This document shows positions 56,164 to 64,000 of a stretch of 64,000 nucleotides of DNA, in pieces. The position numbers were made by a program, and so were the translations under genes. The DNA is from Klebsiella pneumoniae (GTDB taxonomy: Bacteria > Pseudomonadota > Gammaproteobacteria > Pseudomonadales > Pseudohongiellaceae). Within the stretch, counting starts at the first letter, position 1. The number at the start of each line of letters is the position of its first letter. The DNA is taken from NCBI GenBank assembly GCA_945877175.1, contig CAMCRC010000002.1:40715-104714 (forward strand), given 5' to 3'. The notes beneath the pieces were generated by a model. The model was not told the origin of the DNA and ran no database searches. It saw only the letters and a list, made by a program, of their open reading frames with translations.

Positions 56164-57393
56164 ATGAATCCGAAATCGCTGGAAAAGAGCAAGATCAAAT
56201 TCCTCCTCCTTGAAGGTCTGCACCAGAGTGCTGTCGAAACCCTCAATCGCGCGGGATATACCAACATCGAGTATTTGAAAACCTCGCTGTCGGAAGAGCA
56301 GTTGATCGAGAAGATTCGCAACGTGCATTTCATCGGCATTCGTTCACGCACACAACTGACGCAGGCCGTGTTTGATGCTGCGGAAAAGCTGCAGGCCGTC
56401 GGGTGCTTCTGCATCGGCACCAATCAGGTAGATCTTGATGCCGCACTCGTGCGCGGCATCCCTGTATTCAATGCACCGTTCTCCAATACCCGCAGCGTTG
56501 CCGAACTGGTCATCGGTCAGACCATCCTGTTGCTGCGTGGCGTACCTGAGAAAAACGCGCAGGCACATCGAGGCGTCTGGCAAAAGATTGCAACGGGCTC
56601 TTTCGAAGCGCGCGGCAAGAAACTTGGCCTGGTGGGCTACGGCAATATCGGCTCTCAGTTGAGCGTGCTTGCAGAGTCCATGGGCATGAAAGTGTTTCTC
56701 TATGACATCATCACCAAGCTGCCTCTGGGCAATGCAGTGCAGTTGCCGACCCTCAAGGAACTGATGCAGACCTGCGATGTGGTCAGCCTGCATGTGCCAG
56801 AAACGGTACAGACCGAGAACATGATCGGCTTCGAACAAATTGGCTGGATGAAGAAGGGGTCCATTCTGATCAACGCCTCACGCGGCTCGGTGGTGGATAT
56901 CGACGCCCTTGCTGCGGCATTGCACAGCGGTCATCTTGCCGGCGCAGCGATCGATGTGTTCCCCGTGGAGCCTCGCTCCAATGAAGATGAATTCGTGTCG
57001 CCTCTGCGTCAGTTCGACAACTGCATCCTGACGCCCCACGTTGGCGGCAGCACAATGGAAGCGCAGGAAAACATCGGCCTGGAAGTCAGCGAGAAGCTGG
57101 TGAAGTACAGTGACAATGGCTCGTCCTTCACGTCTGTGAATTTTCCGGAGGTGGCGCTGCCTGCTCACCCCGGCATGCACCGTCTTCTTCACATCCACAA
57201 GAACGTGCCGGGTGTGCTTTCCCAGATCAACAACATCTTCTCCGAGAACGGCATCAATATCCGCTCGCAGTTTCTGCAGACCAATGAAGAGATTGGCTAT
57301 GTGGTAACGGATATCGACGTGGAGTACAGCAAAGTGGCGCTGGAAAAACTGAACCAGGTCAAAGGCACTATCCGCTGCCGCGTGCTGTTCTAG
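56164..57393 (+). CDS. serA: D-3-phosphoglycerate dehydrogenase
   Basis: A 409-residue SerA, the first step of serine synthesis. The NAD Rossmann motif is LGLVGYGNIGSQL (155-165 region), the catalytic RxGxxxxD-type loop is in NASRGSVVD, and the closing ACT domain (about residues 330-409) with PGVLSQINNIFSENGINI provides serine feedback. This is the short E. coli-like form. The neighbouring divergent D2HGDH gene matches its known side-product recycling. The last four bases overlap the convergent hydrolase gene. Confidence 0.95.
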   Translation: MNPKSLEKSKIKFLLLEGLHQSAVETLNRAGYTNIEYLKTSLSEEQLIEKIRNVHFIGIRSRTQLTQAVFDAAEKLQAVGCFCIGTNQVDLDAALVRGIPVFNAPFSNTRSVAELVIGQTILLLRGVPEKNAQAHRGVWQKIATGSFEARGKKLGLVGYGNIGSQLSVLAESMGMKVFLYDIITKLPLGNAVQLPTLKELMQTCDVVSLHVPETVQTENMIGFEQIGWMKKGSILINASRGSVVDIDALAAALHSGHLAGAAIDVFPVEPRSNEDEFVSPLRQFDNCILTPHVGGSTMEAQENIGLEVSEKLVKYSDNGSSFTSVNFPEVALPAHPGMHRLLHIHKNVPGVLSQINNIFSENGINIRSQFLQTNEEIGYVVTDIDVEYSKVALEKLNQVKGTIRCRVLF

Positions 57394-58364
57394 TACTGGA
57401 ATACGCTGTCCAGAAGCCCGTAGAGGTGCTCGCGATACGGCGGGCTTTCGTTGACCAAGTGATGGCGCGCTTCGGAAATTGTTTCGATGTGCGCGAGAGG
57501 AAACTTGCGCGCGATTGCCTGCAGGTTGTAACGCCAGTCCACTGTGGTGTCGCCCGTGCCCTGCACGACGAACAAGGCTTTCGTGCAGGCTGGTGCGGCC
57601 TCGAAACACTTCAGCCACTCCTTCAGAGCACTCACCCAGCGCGCTGACAATTGCCGGCTCTGCAGCGGATCTTCCTCGCGCAGAAAGTGCAGAAATTCAG
57701 TGTCGTGGCTGTTGTCAACGAAGTTTCTCGGAATGCCTTCCACCACATGTTTCAGTACGCTGTGCAGAAGACTGCCATGCCACCACTGGTGTGGCCGCAC
57801 AAGCGGCGCCAGCAGCACGACCTTGTCGACACGCGGTGCTGTCTCTGCACAATGCCGCAGACAATAGTCCATGGCAATGGTGCCGCCGGTGCTCTGACCG
57901 ACGAGGTGCCAGGGAGCAGGCAGCGCCGCAGTCGCGGCTCGCGTCAGCAACGCATCCAGCACGTCGGTGTACTGCGCGAACGAGGTGATGGCGGCCCGAT
58001 CTCCGGAGGAAAGCCCATGTCCCGGCAGATCGAACAGCACCACGGCATAGCCCTTCAGAAGCAGGTAGCGCAGTAACTTGCCATAGAGTCCGCCGTGATC
58101 GTAGTACCCATGCAGCACGAAGACGGTGCCACGGCAGCCGCCCGGGCTGAAGGTGTAGGACTGACAGAAAATCCGGAAACCCGCCGCATCGAAGGAGCCA
58201 GCGCTGCAACGCACTGCCGCGCCAGAGGGCGCGGGGAGCTGCCGCGGATCGAGATCGTAGAACTGCAGGTAGGGAAGCAGCGCCGGCACCGACAGTGCGT
58301 CTGCCGCGAAGTCACACTCTGGCAGACTCGCTCGCAACTGATCGATGTCCGATGCGGTGAACAT
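57390..58364 (-). CDS. alpha/beta hydrolase, monoacylglycerol-lipase-like
   Basis: A 324-residue alpha/beta-hydrolase. The oxyanion HGYYDHG motif (VFVLHGYYDHGG) and the nucleophile elbow LVGQSTGGTIAMD (S in GxSxG) are present, and the C-terminal His is in ARHHLVNESP. The pattern resembles lysophospholipases and monoacylglycerol lipases. Likely acts on lipid esters in the cytosol or at the inner membrane. It ends 4 bp inside serA (convergent). It is 49 bp downstream of fba on the same strand, so it could be its operon tail. Confidence 0.85.
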   Translation of the reverse strand: MFTASDIDQLRASLPECDFAADALSVPALLPYLQFYDLDPRQLPAPSGAAVRCSAGSFDAAGFRIFCQSYTFSPGGCRGTVFVLHGYYDHGGLYGKLLRYLLLKGYAVVLFDLPGHGLSSGDRAAITSFAQYTDVLDALLTRAATAALPAPWHLVGQSTGGTIAMDYCLRHCAETAPRVDKVVLLAPLVRPHQWWHGSLLHSVLKHVVEGIPRNFVDNSHDTEFLHFLREEDPLQSRQLSARWVSALKEWLKCFEAAPACTKALFVVQGTGDTTVDWRYNLQAIARKFPLAHIETISEARHHLVNESPPYREHLYGLLDSVFQY

Positions 58365-58413
58365 GCACTGCTTCCCTCTGGGGAGTCAATGATCAGGCGA
58401 ATGGAATGCCCGA

Positions 58414-59463
58414 TCAGGATTTTCGCGCGTAACGATCCGCCATTTCTTCCAGCGTGTAGACCTTGCCGATGGTGGCAATCTGCCCGGCCGTGCCGAAGGC
58501 TTCAAGGCGTGCCTTCACCACAGACTTCATGGCCTTGATGGTCGGCGCCAGGAACTTGCGCGGATCGAACTCAGCGGGGTTCTCCGCCATGAACTTGCGC
58601 ACCGCGCCAGTAGAAGCAAGACGCAAGTCCGTGTCGATGTTCACCTTGCGCACGCCATGACGGATACCTTCCTGTATTTCTTCAACAGGCACGCCGTAGG
58701 TTTCGCCAATCTGACCGCCGTACTGGTTGATGATGGCCAGCCACTCCTGCGGCACGGATGACGAACCGTGCATGACCAGGTGCGTGTTGGGGATGCGACG
58801 GTGGATTTCCTTGATGCGCTCGATGGCCAGCGTGTCGCCCGTGGGCGGACGGCTGAACTTGTAAGCGCCGTGGCTGGTGCCGACCGCGATGGCCAGCGCA
58901 TCCACGCCGGTGTCGTCAACAAAGCGGGCAGCTTCTTCCGGGTCGGTCAGCATCTGGTGCATGGACAGGATGCCTTCGGCGCCGATGCCGTCTTCCTCGC
59001 CGGCCATGCCGGTTTCAAGCGAACCCAGACAGCCGATCTCGCCTTCCACGGAGACGCCACAGGCGTGGGCCATCTCGACGGTCAGACGCGTCACGCGCAC
59101 GTTGTAGTCATAGTCCTTCGGCGTCTTGCCGTCTTCGCCCAGCGAACCGTCCATCATCACGGAAGAAAATCCCATCTGGATGGAGCGCTGGCAGACAGCG
59201 GGCGACACGCCATGATCCTGGTGCATTACGATCGGCACGTGCGGAAACTCTTCGATGGCGGCCTGAATCAGGTGTTTCAGAAAGTTGGAGCCGGCATATT
59301 TGCGCGCACCCGCCGAGGCCTGCAGGATGACCGGGCTGTTGGATTCATGGGCCGCTTCCATGATGGCGCGGACCTGTTCCAGATTGTTCACATTGAAGGC
59401 TGGAACGCCGTAGCTGTGCTCGGCGGCGTGATCGAGAAGCTGACGCAAACTGATGAGTGCCAT
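58414..59463 (-). CDS. fba: class II fructose-bisphosphate aldolase (Calvin-cycle subtype, FbaB-like class II B)
   Basis: A 349-residue zinc aldolase. It has H81-QDH84 (metal and catalytic residues), the GSS-loop [11 protein letters not shown] and the start [27 protein letters not shown]. This is the subtype named for Calvin-cycle operons but common in Pseudomonas-type glycolysis. It cleaves fructose-1,6-bisphosphate to triose phosphates (or the reverse in gluconeogenesis). The order tkt-epd-pgk-fba is a carbon-central operon. ATG 59463 has GAGG six bases in front. Confidence 0.94.
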   Translation of the reverse strand: MALISLRQLLDHAAEHSYGVPAFNVNNLEQVRAIMEAAHESNSPVILQASAGARKYAGSNFLKHLIQAAIEEFPHVPIVMHQDHGVSPAVCQRSIQMGFSSVMMDGSLGEDGKTPKDYDYNVRVTRLTVEMAHACGVSVEGEIGCLGSLETGMAGEEDGIGAEGILSMHQMLTDPEEAARFVDDTGVDALAIAVGTSHGAYKFSRPPTGDTLAIERIKEIHRRIPNTHLVMHGSSSVPQEWLAIINQYGGQIGETYGVPVEEIQEGIRHGVRKVNIDTDLRLASTGAVRKFMAENPAEFDPRKFLAPTIKAMKSVVKARLEAFGTAGQIATIGKVYTLEEMADRYARKS

Positions 59464-59549
59464 GGGTAACCTCGTAGTGTCTGTTCTGTTCAATGGGGCA
59501 CGCGGTGTTGAGCCGCGCGTGTCTTTCAAATACGTACTGCCAGTCTCTT

Positions 59550-60743
59550 TCAGCCAGCTGCGTGACGGCTGCCAACCTCTTCCAGAATCTGCACTGCCGG
59601 CAACTTCTCTCCCTGCACGAACTCCAGGAAGGCACCGCCTCCGGTGGAGATGTAGGAAATGTCTGCCGTGACCTCGAACTTGTCGATGGCGGCAATGGTT
59701 TCGCCACCCCCGGCGATCGAGAAGCCGTGATTGTTCGCCACTGCATGGGCAATGGCCTCGGTGCCTTTTGCGAAGCTGTCGAACTCGAAGACCCCGACCG
59801 GGCCGTTCCAGATAATAGTGTTCATGCGGGCAATGATGGCAGCAAAGGCGGTCGCCGTCTGTGGGCCAATGTCCAGAATCATGTCGTCATCGTCCACATC
59901 GGCCACAAGTTTGACGGAGGCCTGTGCATCAGCGGCGAAGGCCTTGGCGACCACCACGTCGACAGGCAGCGGAATGTTCGTCTTCTGCATCAGCGTGCGG
60001 GCAGTATGCACTAGGTCCAGTTCCACCAGCGACTTGCCGACGGGATAGCCTGCCGCCAGCAGAAAGGTGTTGGCGATGCCGCCGCCTACGATCAACTGAT
60101 CCACGATGCCGGCCAGGCTTTCCAGCACCTGCAGCTTGCTGGAGACCTTGGCGCCACCGACGATGGCAAGCATGGGTCGCGCGGGCTTCTTGAGCGCCAG
60201 TTCCAGTGCATCCAGTTCACTGCCCAGCAGCGGGCCGGCGCAGGCCACAGGCGCGAACTTCGCCACGCCATGGGTGCTGGCCTGGGCGCGGTGGGCGGTG
60301 CCGAAAGCGTCCATCACGAACACATCGCACAGAGTGGCATAGCGTTTGGCCAGGGCATCGTCATTGGACTCTTCGCCGCTGTTGATGCGCACATTTTCCA
60401 GCAGCACCACTTCGCCCGGGGCAGGCAATGCTTCGGCAGGATTCTCGAAGTAGTGCTGCGACAGCACAACGCGGGTGCCCAGCAATTGCGCAAGCCGCTC
60501 GGCGACCGGCGCAAGGGAGGCGCCAGGTTGCTCGCTGATGGGCTTGCCTTCCTCGGGACGCCCGAGATGGGACATCACGATGACGCGGGCTCCGGCATCC
60601 AGAGCCGCACGGATGGCCGGCGCTGCCGCCACGATGCGCGTGTCGTTGGCGATGACACCGTTCTTCACGGCCACGTTCAGGTCTTCACGAATCAGCACGC
60701 GCTTGCCGCGCAGATCCAGGTCCTGCATTCTCAAGATTGTCAT
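59550..60743 (-). CDS. pgk: phosphoglycerate kinase
   Basis: A 397-residue Pgk with the two Rossmann-like domains. Visible are the opening [26 protein letters not shown], the hinge region, [13 protein letters not shown] and the late nucleotide-binding [14 protein letters not shown]. It forms ATP and 3-phosphoglycerate from 1,3-BPG in glycolysis. Its ATG overlaps the epd stop (ATGA; 60740-60743), so translation is coupled. It is followed by fba (86 bp). Confidence 0.95.
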   Translation of the reverse strand: MTILRMQDLDLRGKRVLIREDLNVAVKNGVIANDTRIVAAAPAIRAALDAGARVIVMSHLGRPEEGKPISEQPGASLAPVAERLAQLLGTRVVLSQHYFENPAEALPAPGEVVLLENVRINSGEESNDDALAKRYATLCDVFVMDAFGTAHRAQASTHGVAKFAPVACAGPLLGSELDALELALKKPARPMLAIVGGAKVSSKLQVLESLAGIVDQLIVGGGIANTFLLAAGYPVGKSLVELDLVHTARTLMQKTNIPLPVDVVVAKAFAADAQASVKLVADVDDDDMILDIGPQTATAFAAIIARMNTIIWNGPVGVFEFDSFAKGTEAIAHAVANNHGFSIAGGGETIAAIDKFEVTADISYISTGGGAFLEFVQGEKLPAVQILEEVGSRHAAG

Positions 60744-61777
60744 GGCGTCGACGAGCTCCTGTTGTCGAGTTGTCTGATAGTTTCTGCCACATCCAGCATG
60801 CGATTGGCAAATGCCCATTCATTGTCGAACCACGCCAGCACCTTCACCAGCCGGGTGCCACTGACGCGGGTCTGGCTCAGATCGACGATGGCGGAGCGCG
60901 GGTCGTGATTGAAATCGCAGGAGGCCAGCGGCTCGTCGGTGCAGTCGAGCACGAAGGGCAGCGAGTCGCGGGCGCCCTGGCGTATGGCCGCATTGACCGA
61001 ATCCATGCTGACATCGGTACGCAGTGTCACCGTCAGGTCGATGGCCGACACGTTGATGGTGGGCACGCGCATTGCCTGGGCCGCAAAACGCCCTTCCAGA
61101 TGGGGCAGAATACGGCCGATGCCCTTGTCGATTTCCGTGTTCACTGGAATGATGGACTGCACCGCGCTGCGCGTCTTGCGCAGATCATGATGATGAAATG
61201 CATCAATGACCGGCTGATCATTCATGGCGGAATGAATGGTGGTGATGACGCCGTTCTCGATGCCGAAGGCCGCGTCGAGGCACTGAATGACGGGCACCAC
61301 GCAATTGGTGGTGCATGACGCATTGGAGATGATGCGGTGCTCCCGCTTCAGACTGGTGTGATTCACGCCGTAGATGATGGTGGCATCGACATCGCTCTGC
61401 GCAGGATGGGAAATCAGCACGCGCAGCGCACCACTGTCCAGATGCAGCGCGGCGGTGGCGCGGTCAGAGAACGCTCCGCTACAGTCCATCACCAGATCCA
61501 CACCCAGCGCGCCCCATGGAAGGCGGCTGATGTCACTTTCAGAAAACACCTGCACGTCCTGCCCGTCGATGCTGAGCACGCCATCGTGCCCCTCCACCTT
61601 GCCGGGGAAGCGTCCGTGCGTGCTGTCATAGCGGGTCAGGTAGACCAGCGAGTGCGTGTCTGTCAGATCATTGATGGCCACGATCTGCAGGTCGGGCCAG
61701 GCCCGTGACTCGTGCAGTGCGCGCAATACACAACGACCGATACGCCCGTAACCATTTATTGCAATGCGGTAGGACAT
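60740..61777 (-). CDS. epd: erythrose-4-phosphate / glyceraldehyde-3-phosphate dehydrogenase (Epd type)
   Basis: A 345-residue NAD enzyme. The catalytic Cys155 is in SNASCTTNC and the base His182 in [10 protein letters not shown]. The Rossmann start [24 protein letters not shown] (cited as [19 protein letters not shown]) and the features LLASVDFNHDP-like [12 protein letters not shown] and [11 protein letters not shown] place it with Epd rather than GapA. Epd oxidises erythrose-4-P toward pyridoxal phosphate, or can serve as GAPDH. The ATGA overlap with pgk ties them. Confidence 0.9.
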   Translation of the reverse strand: MSYRIAINGYGRIGRCVLRALHESRAWPDLQIVAINDLTDTHSLVYLTRYDSTHGRFPGKVEGHDGVLSIDGQDVQVFSESDISRLPWGALGVDLVMDCSGAFSDRATAALHLDSGALRVLISHPAQSDVDATIIYGVNHTSLKREHRIISNASCTTNCVVPVIQCLDAAFGIENGVITTIHSAMNDQPVIDAFHHHDLRKTRSAVQSIIPVNTEIDKGIGRILPHLEGRFAAQAMRVPTINVSAIDLTVTLRTDVSMDSVNAAIRQGARDSLPFVLDCTDEPLASCDFNHDPRSAIVDLSQTRVSGTRLVKVLAWFDNEWAFANRMLDVAETIRQLDNRSSSTP

Positions 61778-61801
61778 GGCACTCTCATTGGTGAGAAGGC
61801 G

Positions 61802-63808
61802 TCACTTTCTGCACAGGGCAGTGGCGGTGCTGACGACATTCTCGACGGTGAAACCGAATTCCTTCATCAGCACCGGACCAGGTGCCGACTCGCCGAAGCT
61901 CGTCATGCCAATCACCTTGCCATCCAGGCCGACATACTTGTACCAGTAATCTGCCGCAGCGGCTTCCACTGCCAGGCGTGCACGCACGGCGCGGGGCAAT
62001 ACTTGCTCCCGATAGGCTTCGTCCTGCGCTTCGAACAGATCGGTGGACGGCATCGACACCAGTCGCGCACGAATGCCCTGCCCCTGCAGCGCAGTCACGG
62101 CTTCGGCACAGACAGCCACTTCCGATCCGGTAGCTATCACGATCACCTCTGGCGTACCGTCGCACTCCTTGAGTACGTAGGCACCGCGCGCGATGGCGGC
62201 GAGCTGCTCGGGCGTGCGTACCTGGTGGGCCAGATTCTGCCGTGAGAACACCAGCGAGGTCGGGCCTGCGCTGCGTTGAATGGCAGCCTTCCAGGCCACG
62301 GCGGATTCCACAGCATCGCAGGGGCGCCACACAGACATGTTGGGGGTTACGCGCAGGTTGGCGATCTGTTCAACCGGCTGGTGGGTCGGGCCGTCTTCGC
62401 CCTGCCCGATGGAATCATGGGTGTACACGAACACGCATTGCTGCTTCATCAGGGCGGCCATGCGCACAGCATTGCGGGCGTATTCCATGAAGATCAGGAA
62501 AGTGCCGCCGAAGGGAATGAAGCCGCCGTGCAGCGCAATGCCATTCATGATGGCGCTCATGCCGAATTCGCGGACGCCGTAGTTGATGTAGTTGCCGTCG
62601 GCCCGTTCGGTGATGGGCGTGGTTCCAGACCAGGTGGTCAGGTTCGAGCCCGCGAGATCGGCCGAACCACCGATCATTTCCGGCAGGTGCTGACCGAACG
62701 CAGCCAGACAATTCTGCGAGGCCTTGCGGGTCGCAATGTTCTCGCCCTTGTCCTGACAGGCGCGGATGTACTCGTCGGCCTGAGCGGCGAAATGCCCTGG
62801 CAGCTGGCCTTTGAGTCGTCGCACCAGTTCCATCGCCAGCACGGGATGCTCTTCTTCGTAGCGGACGAGTCGTTCCTTCCACGCGGATTCAGCGGTAAAG
62901 CCCTTGTCACGCGCGTCCCAGACGGCACGGATGTCTTCGGGCACTTCGAAGGGCGCGTGAGGCCAGCCCAGTGCGGCGCGGGTAGCGGCGATCTCGGTGT
63001 CGCCCAGCGGTGAGCCATGGACGTTGTGGGAACCCTGCTTGTTTGGCGAGCCGAAGCCGATCACCGTCTTGCACTTGATCAGCGTCGGGCGCTGCGTGTC
63101 AGACTGCGCAGCCTTGATGGCAGTCGCAATCTGTGCAGCATCGTGACCATCGGCGGACAGCACCTGCCAGCCATAGGCTTCGAAGCGCTTTGACGTGTCG
63201 TCGGTGAACCAGCCTTCCACATCGCCGTCGATGGAGATGCCGTTGTCGTCATAGAACACGATCAGCTTGCCCAGTGCCAGCGTGCCGGCAAGCGAGCAGA
63301 CTTCATGGGAGATGCCCTCCATCAGACAGCCATCGCCCGCGAACACGTAGGTAAAGTGGTCGATGACACCGAAGCCGGGCTGATTGAATTGCGCGGCCAG
63401 TGTCTTCTCGGCGATGGCCATGCCCACGCCATTGGCGAGCCCCTGCCCCAGCGGACCGGTAGTGGTCTCGACGCCCGGCGTGTAGCCATACTCCGGGTGA
63501 CCCGGTGTCTTGGAATGCAGCTGGCGAAAATTGCGCAGGTCGTCAGCGGAGACGTCATAGCCGCTCAGATGCAGCAGGGAATACACCAGCATGGAGCCGT
63601 GCCCATTGGACAGCACGAAGCGGTCACGGTTGACCCAGCCCGGATTCACAGGGTTGTGCTTGAGGAAATCGTTCCACAGGACTTCAGCGATGTCGGCCAT
63701 GCCCATGGGGGCGCCGGGGTGACCGGAATTGGCTTTCTGCACGGCATCCATACTGAGGGCGCGGATGGCGTTGGCACAGTCTCTGCGCGAAGGAAGACGG
63801 CTGGACAT
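61802..63808 (-). CDS. tkt: transketolase
   Basis: A 668-residue thiamin-diphosphate enzyme of the non-oxidative pentose phosphate path. The start [20 protein letters not shown], the ThDP motif [12 protein letters not shown] (GDG...N) and the pyrimidine-domain sequence [15 protein letters not shown] are all visible. The product is the first gene of tkt-epd-pgk-fba. Its ATG at 63808 has AGGAG ten bases before it; the ATG at 63853 would add a region unlike the family. Downstream (24 bp) is epd. Confidence 0.96.
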   Translation of the reverse strand: MSSRLPSRRDCANAIRALSMDAVQKANSGHPGAPMGMADIAEVLWNDFLKHNPVNPGWVNRDRFVLSNGHGSMLVYSLLHLSGYDVSADDLRNFRQLHSKTPGHPEYGYTPGVETTTGPLGQGLANGVGMAIAEKTLAAQFNQPGFGVIDHFTYVFAGDGCLMEGISHEVCSLAGTLALGKLIVFYDDNGISIDGDVEGWFTDDTSKRFEAYGWQVLSADGHDAAQIATAIKAAQSDTQRPTLIKCKTVIGFGSPNKQGSHNVHGSPLGDTEIAATRAALGWPHAPFEVPEDIRAVWDARDKGFTAESAWKERLVRYEEEHPVLAMELVRRLKGQLPGHFAAQADEYIRACQDKGENIATRKASQNCLAAFGQHLPEMIGGSADLAGSNLTTWSGTTPITERADGNYINYGVREFGMSAIMNGIALHGGFIPFGGTFLIFMEYARNAVRMAALMKQQCVFVYTHDSIGQGEDGPTHQPVEQIANLRVTPNMSVWRPCDAVESAVAWKAAIQRSAGPTSLVFSRQNLAHQVRTPEQLAAIARGAYVLKECDGTPEVIVIATGSEVAVCAEAVTALQGQGIRARLVSMPSTDLFEAQDEAYREQVLPRAVRARLAVEAAAADYWYKYVGLDGKVIGMTSFGESAPGPVLMKEFGFTVENVVSTATALCRK

Positions 63809-64000
63809 ACGGGTCGGGCTCCTGATCTGTGTCTGATTTTCGAGGCCGGCCATTTTCCCGCACCTCTGCCAAATAAGCCACCCGGGGCATCCTTTATTTT
63901 GCCGGCGGGGGATGAGGTGCAGTGCGGAGATGGCGGTCTAGAGAAACGAGCCCACTGCCCACCGACAGTGCCACCTCCTCCACCCCGCCACATCAAAACC

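Noticed and set aside
63809..64000. Upstream frames on the minus strand before tkt (to the window end)
   Set aside because: They are low-complexity frames overlapping the tkt leader; nothing recognisable, and the next gene is beyond the window.

Overview
This 64 kb window is a dense, housekeeping-rich chromosomal segment of a Gammaproteobacterium. GC content looks high, roughly 60 % by eye. Several blocks match well-known gammaproteobacterial synteny: ubiI / ubiH-pepP next to zapA-6S RNA-5-formyl-THF cycloligase (E. coli order, with changes), queG-orn-rsgA-motB-motA-psd (Pseudomonas order), tkt-epd-pgk-fba, and serA divergent from a D-2-hydroxyglutarate-type dehydrogenase. REP-like repeats with a GGGAGCGGGC..GCCCGC core resemble those of pseudomonads. 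The genus cannot be fixed from sequence reading alone; a pseudomonad-related or Cellvibrionales-like aquatic bacterium is an inference. No rRNA, tRNA, CRISPR, prophage or insertion sequence was seen.

Layout. 0-7 kb: the end of a LysR regulator, a TraB/GumN protein, a DUF6164 protein, a fumarylacetoacetase-family hydrolase and the large helicase Lhr. 7-12.5 kb: a signal peptidase I and the glycine cleavage operon gcvT-gcvH-gcvP. 12.5-16.5 kb: a DUF533/TerB protein bracketed by exact 23-bp direct copies of a REP sequence, an ABC exporter and an exported methyltransferase-like protein. 16.4-23 kb: the ubiquinone cluster (ubiI, ubiH, pepP), with a MaoC hydratase and a DUF1499 lipoprotein inserted, then a zapB-like protein, zapA, 6S RNA, the cycloligase and an unlisted 30-residue membrane microprotein. 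23.4-28.7 kb: a LexA-controlled mutasome, imuA-imuB on + and dnaE2 on -, each with its own LexA box. 28.8-41.5 kb: an alginate-export-like porin, PBP1b and its TPR lipoprotein, a large EF-hand membrane protein convergent with a type II P-type ATPase/DUF3147/beta-propeller operon, then a small accessory patch with a hydrolase/GFA chimera, an orphan membrane protein and a GNAT. 41.5-51.9 kb: ovoA (ovothiol), a YbdL-type aminotransferase, queG, an elaborate inverted-repeat element, orn, rsgA, motBA, psd and ppnP. 51.9-64 kb: ilvA, rpiA, a cold-shock protein, D2HG dehydrogenase, serA, a lipase-like hydrolase and the sugar-phosphate operon tkt-epd-pgk-fba.

Functional threads. One-carbon and serine/glycine metabolism recur (GCV, 5-formyl-THF cycloligase, SerA with D2HGDH). 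The SOS genes form a complete ImuA/ImuB/DnaE2 set in a rearranged layout. The EF-hand protein beside a type II cation ATPase suggests divalent-cation handling, which is inference.

The most unusual items are the nested palindromic element between queG and orn, built from REP arms around a multi-stem core and reading into the queG C-terminus; the hydrolase/GFA chimera whose junction coincides with a perfect palindrome; and the P-type ATPase that lacks any canonical start codon and appears to start at a CTG overlapping the upstream stop. Start codons were moved from the longest frame wherever a Shine-Dalgarno match, a signal peptide or family length argued for it; these choices are stated per gene.
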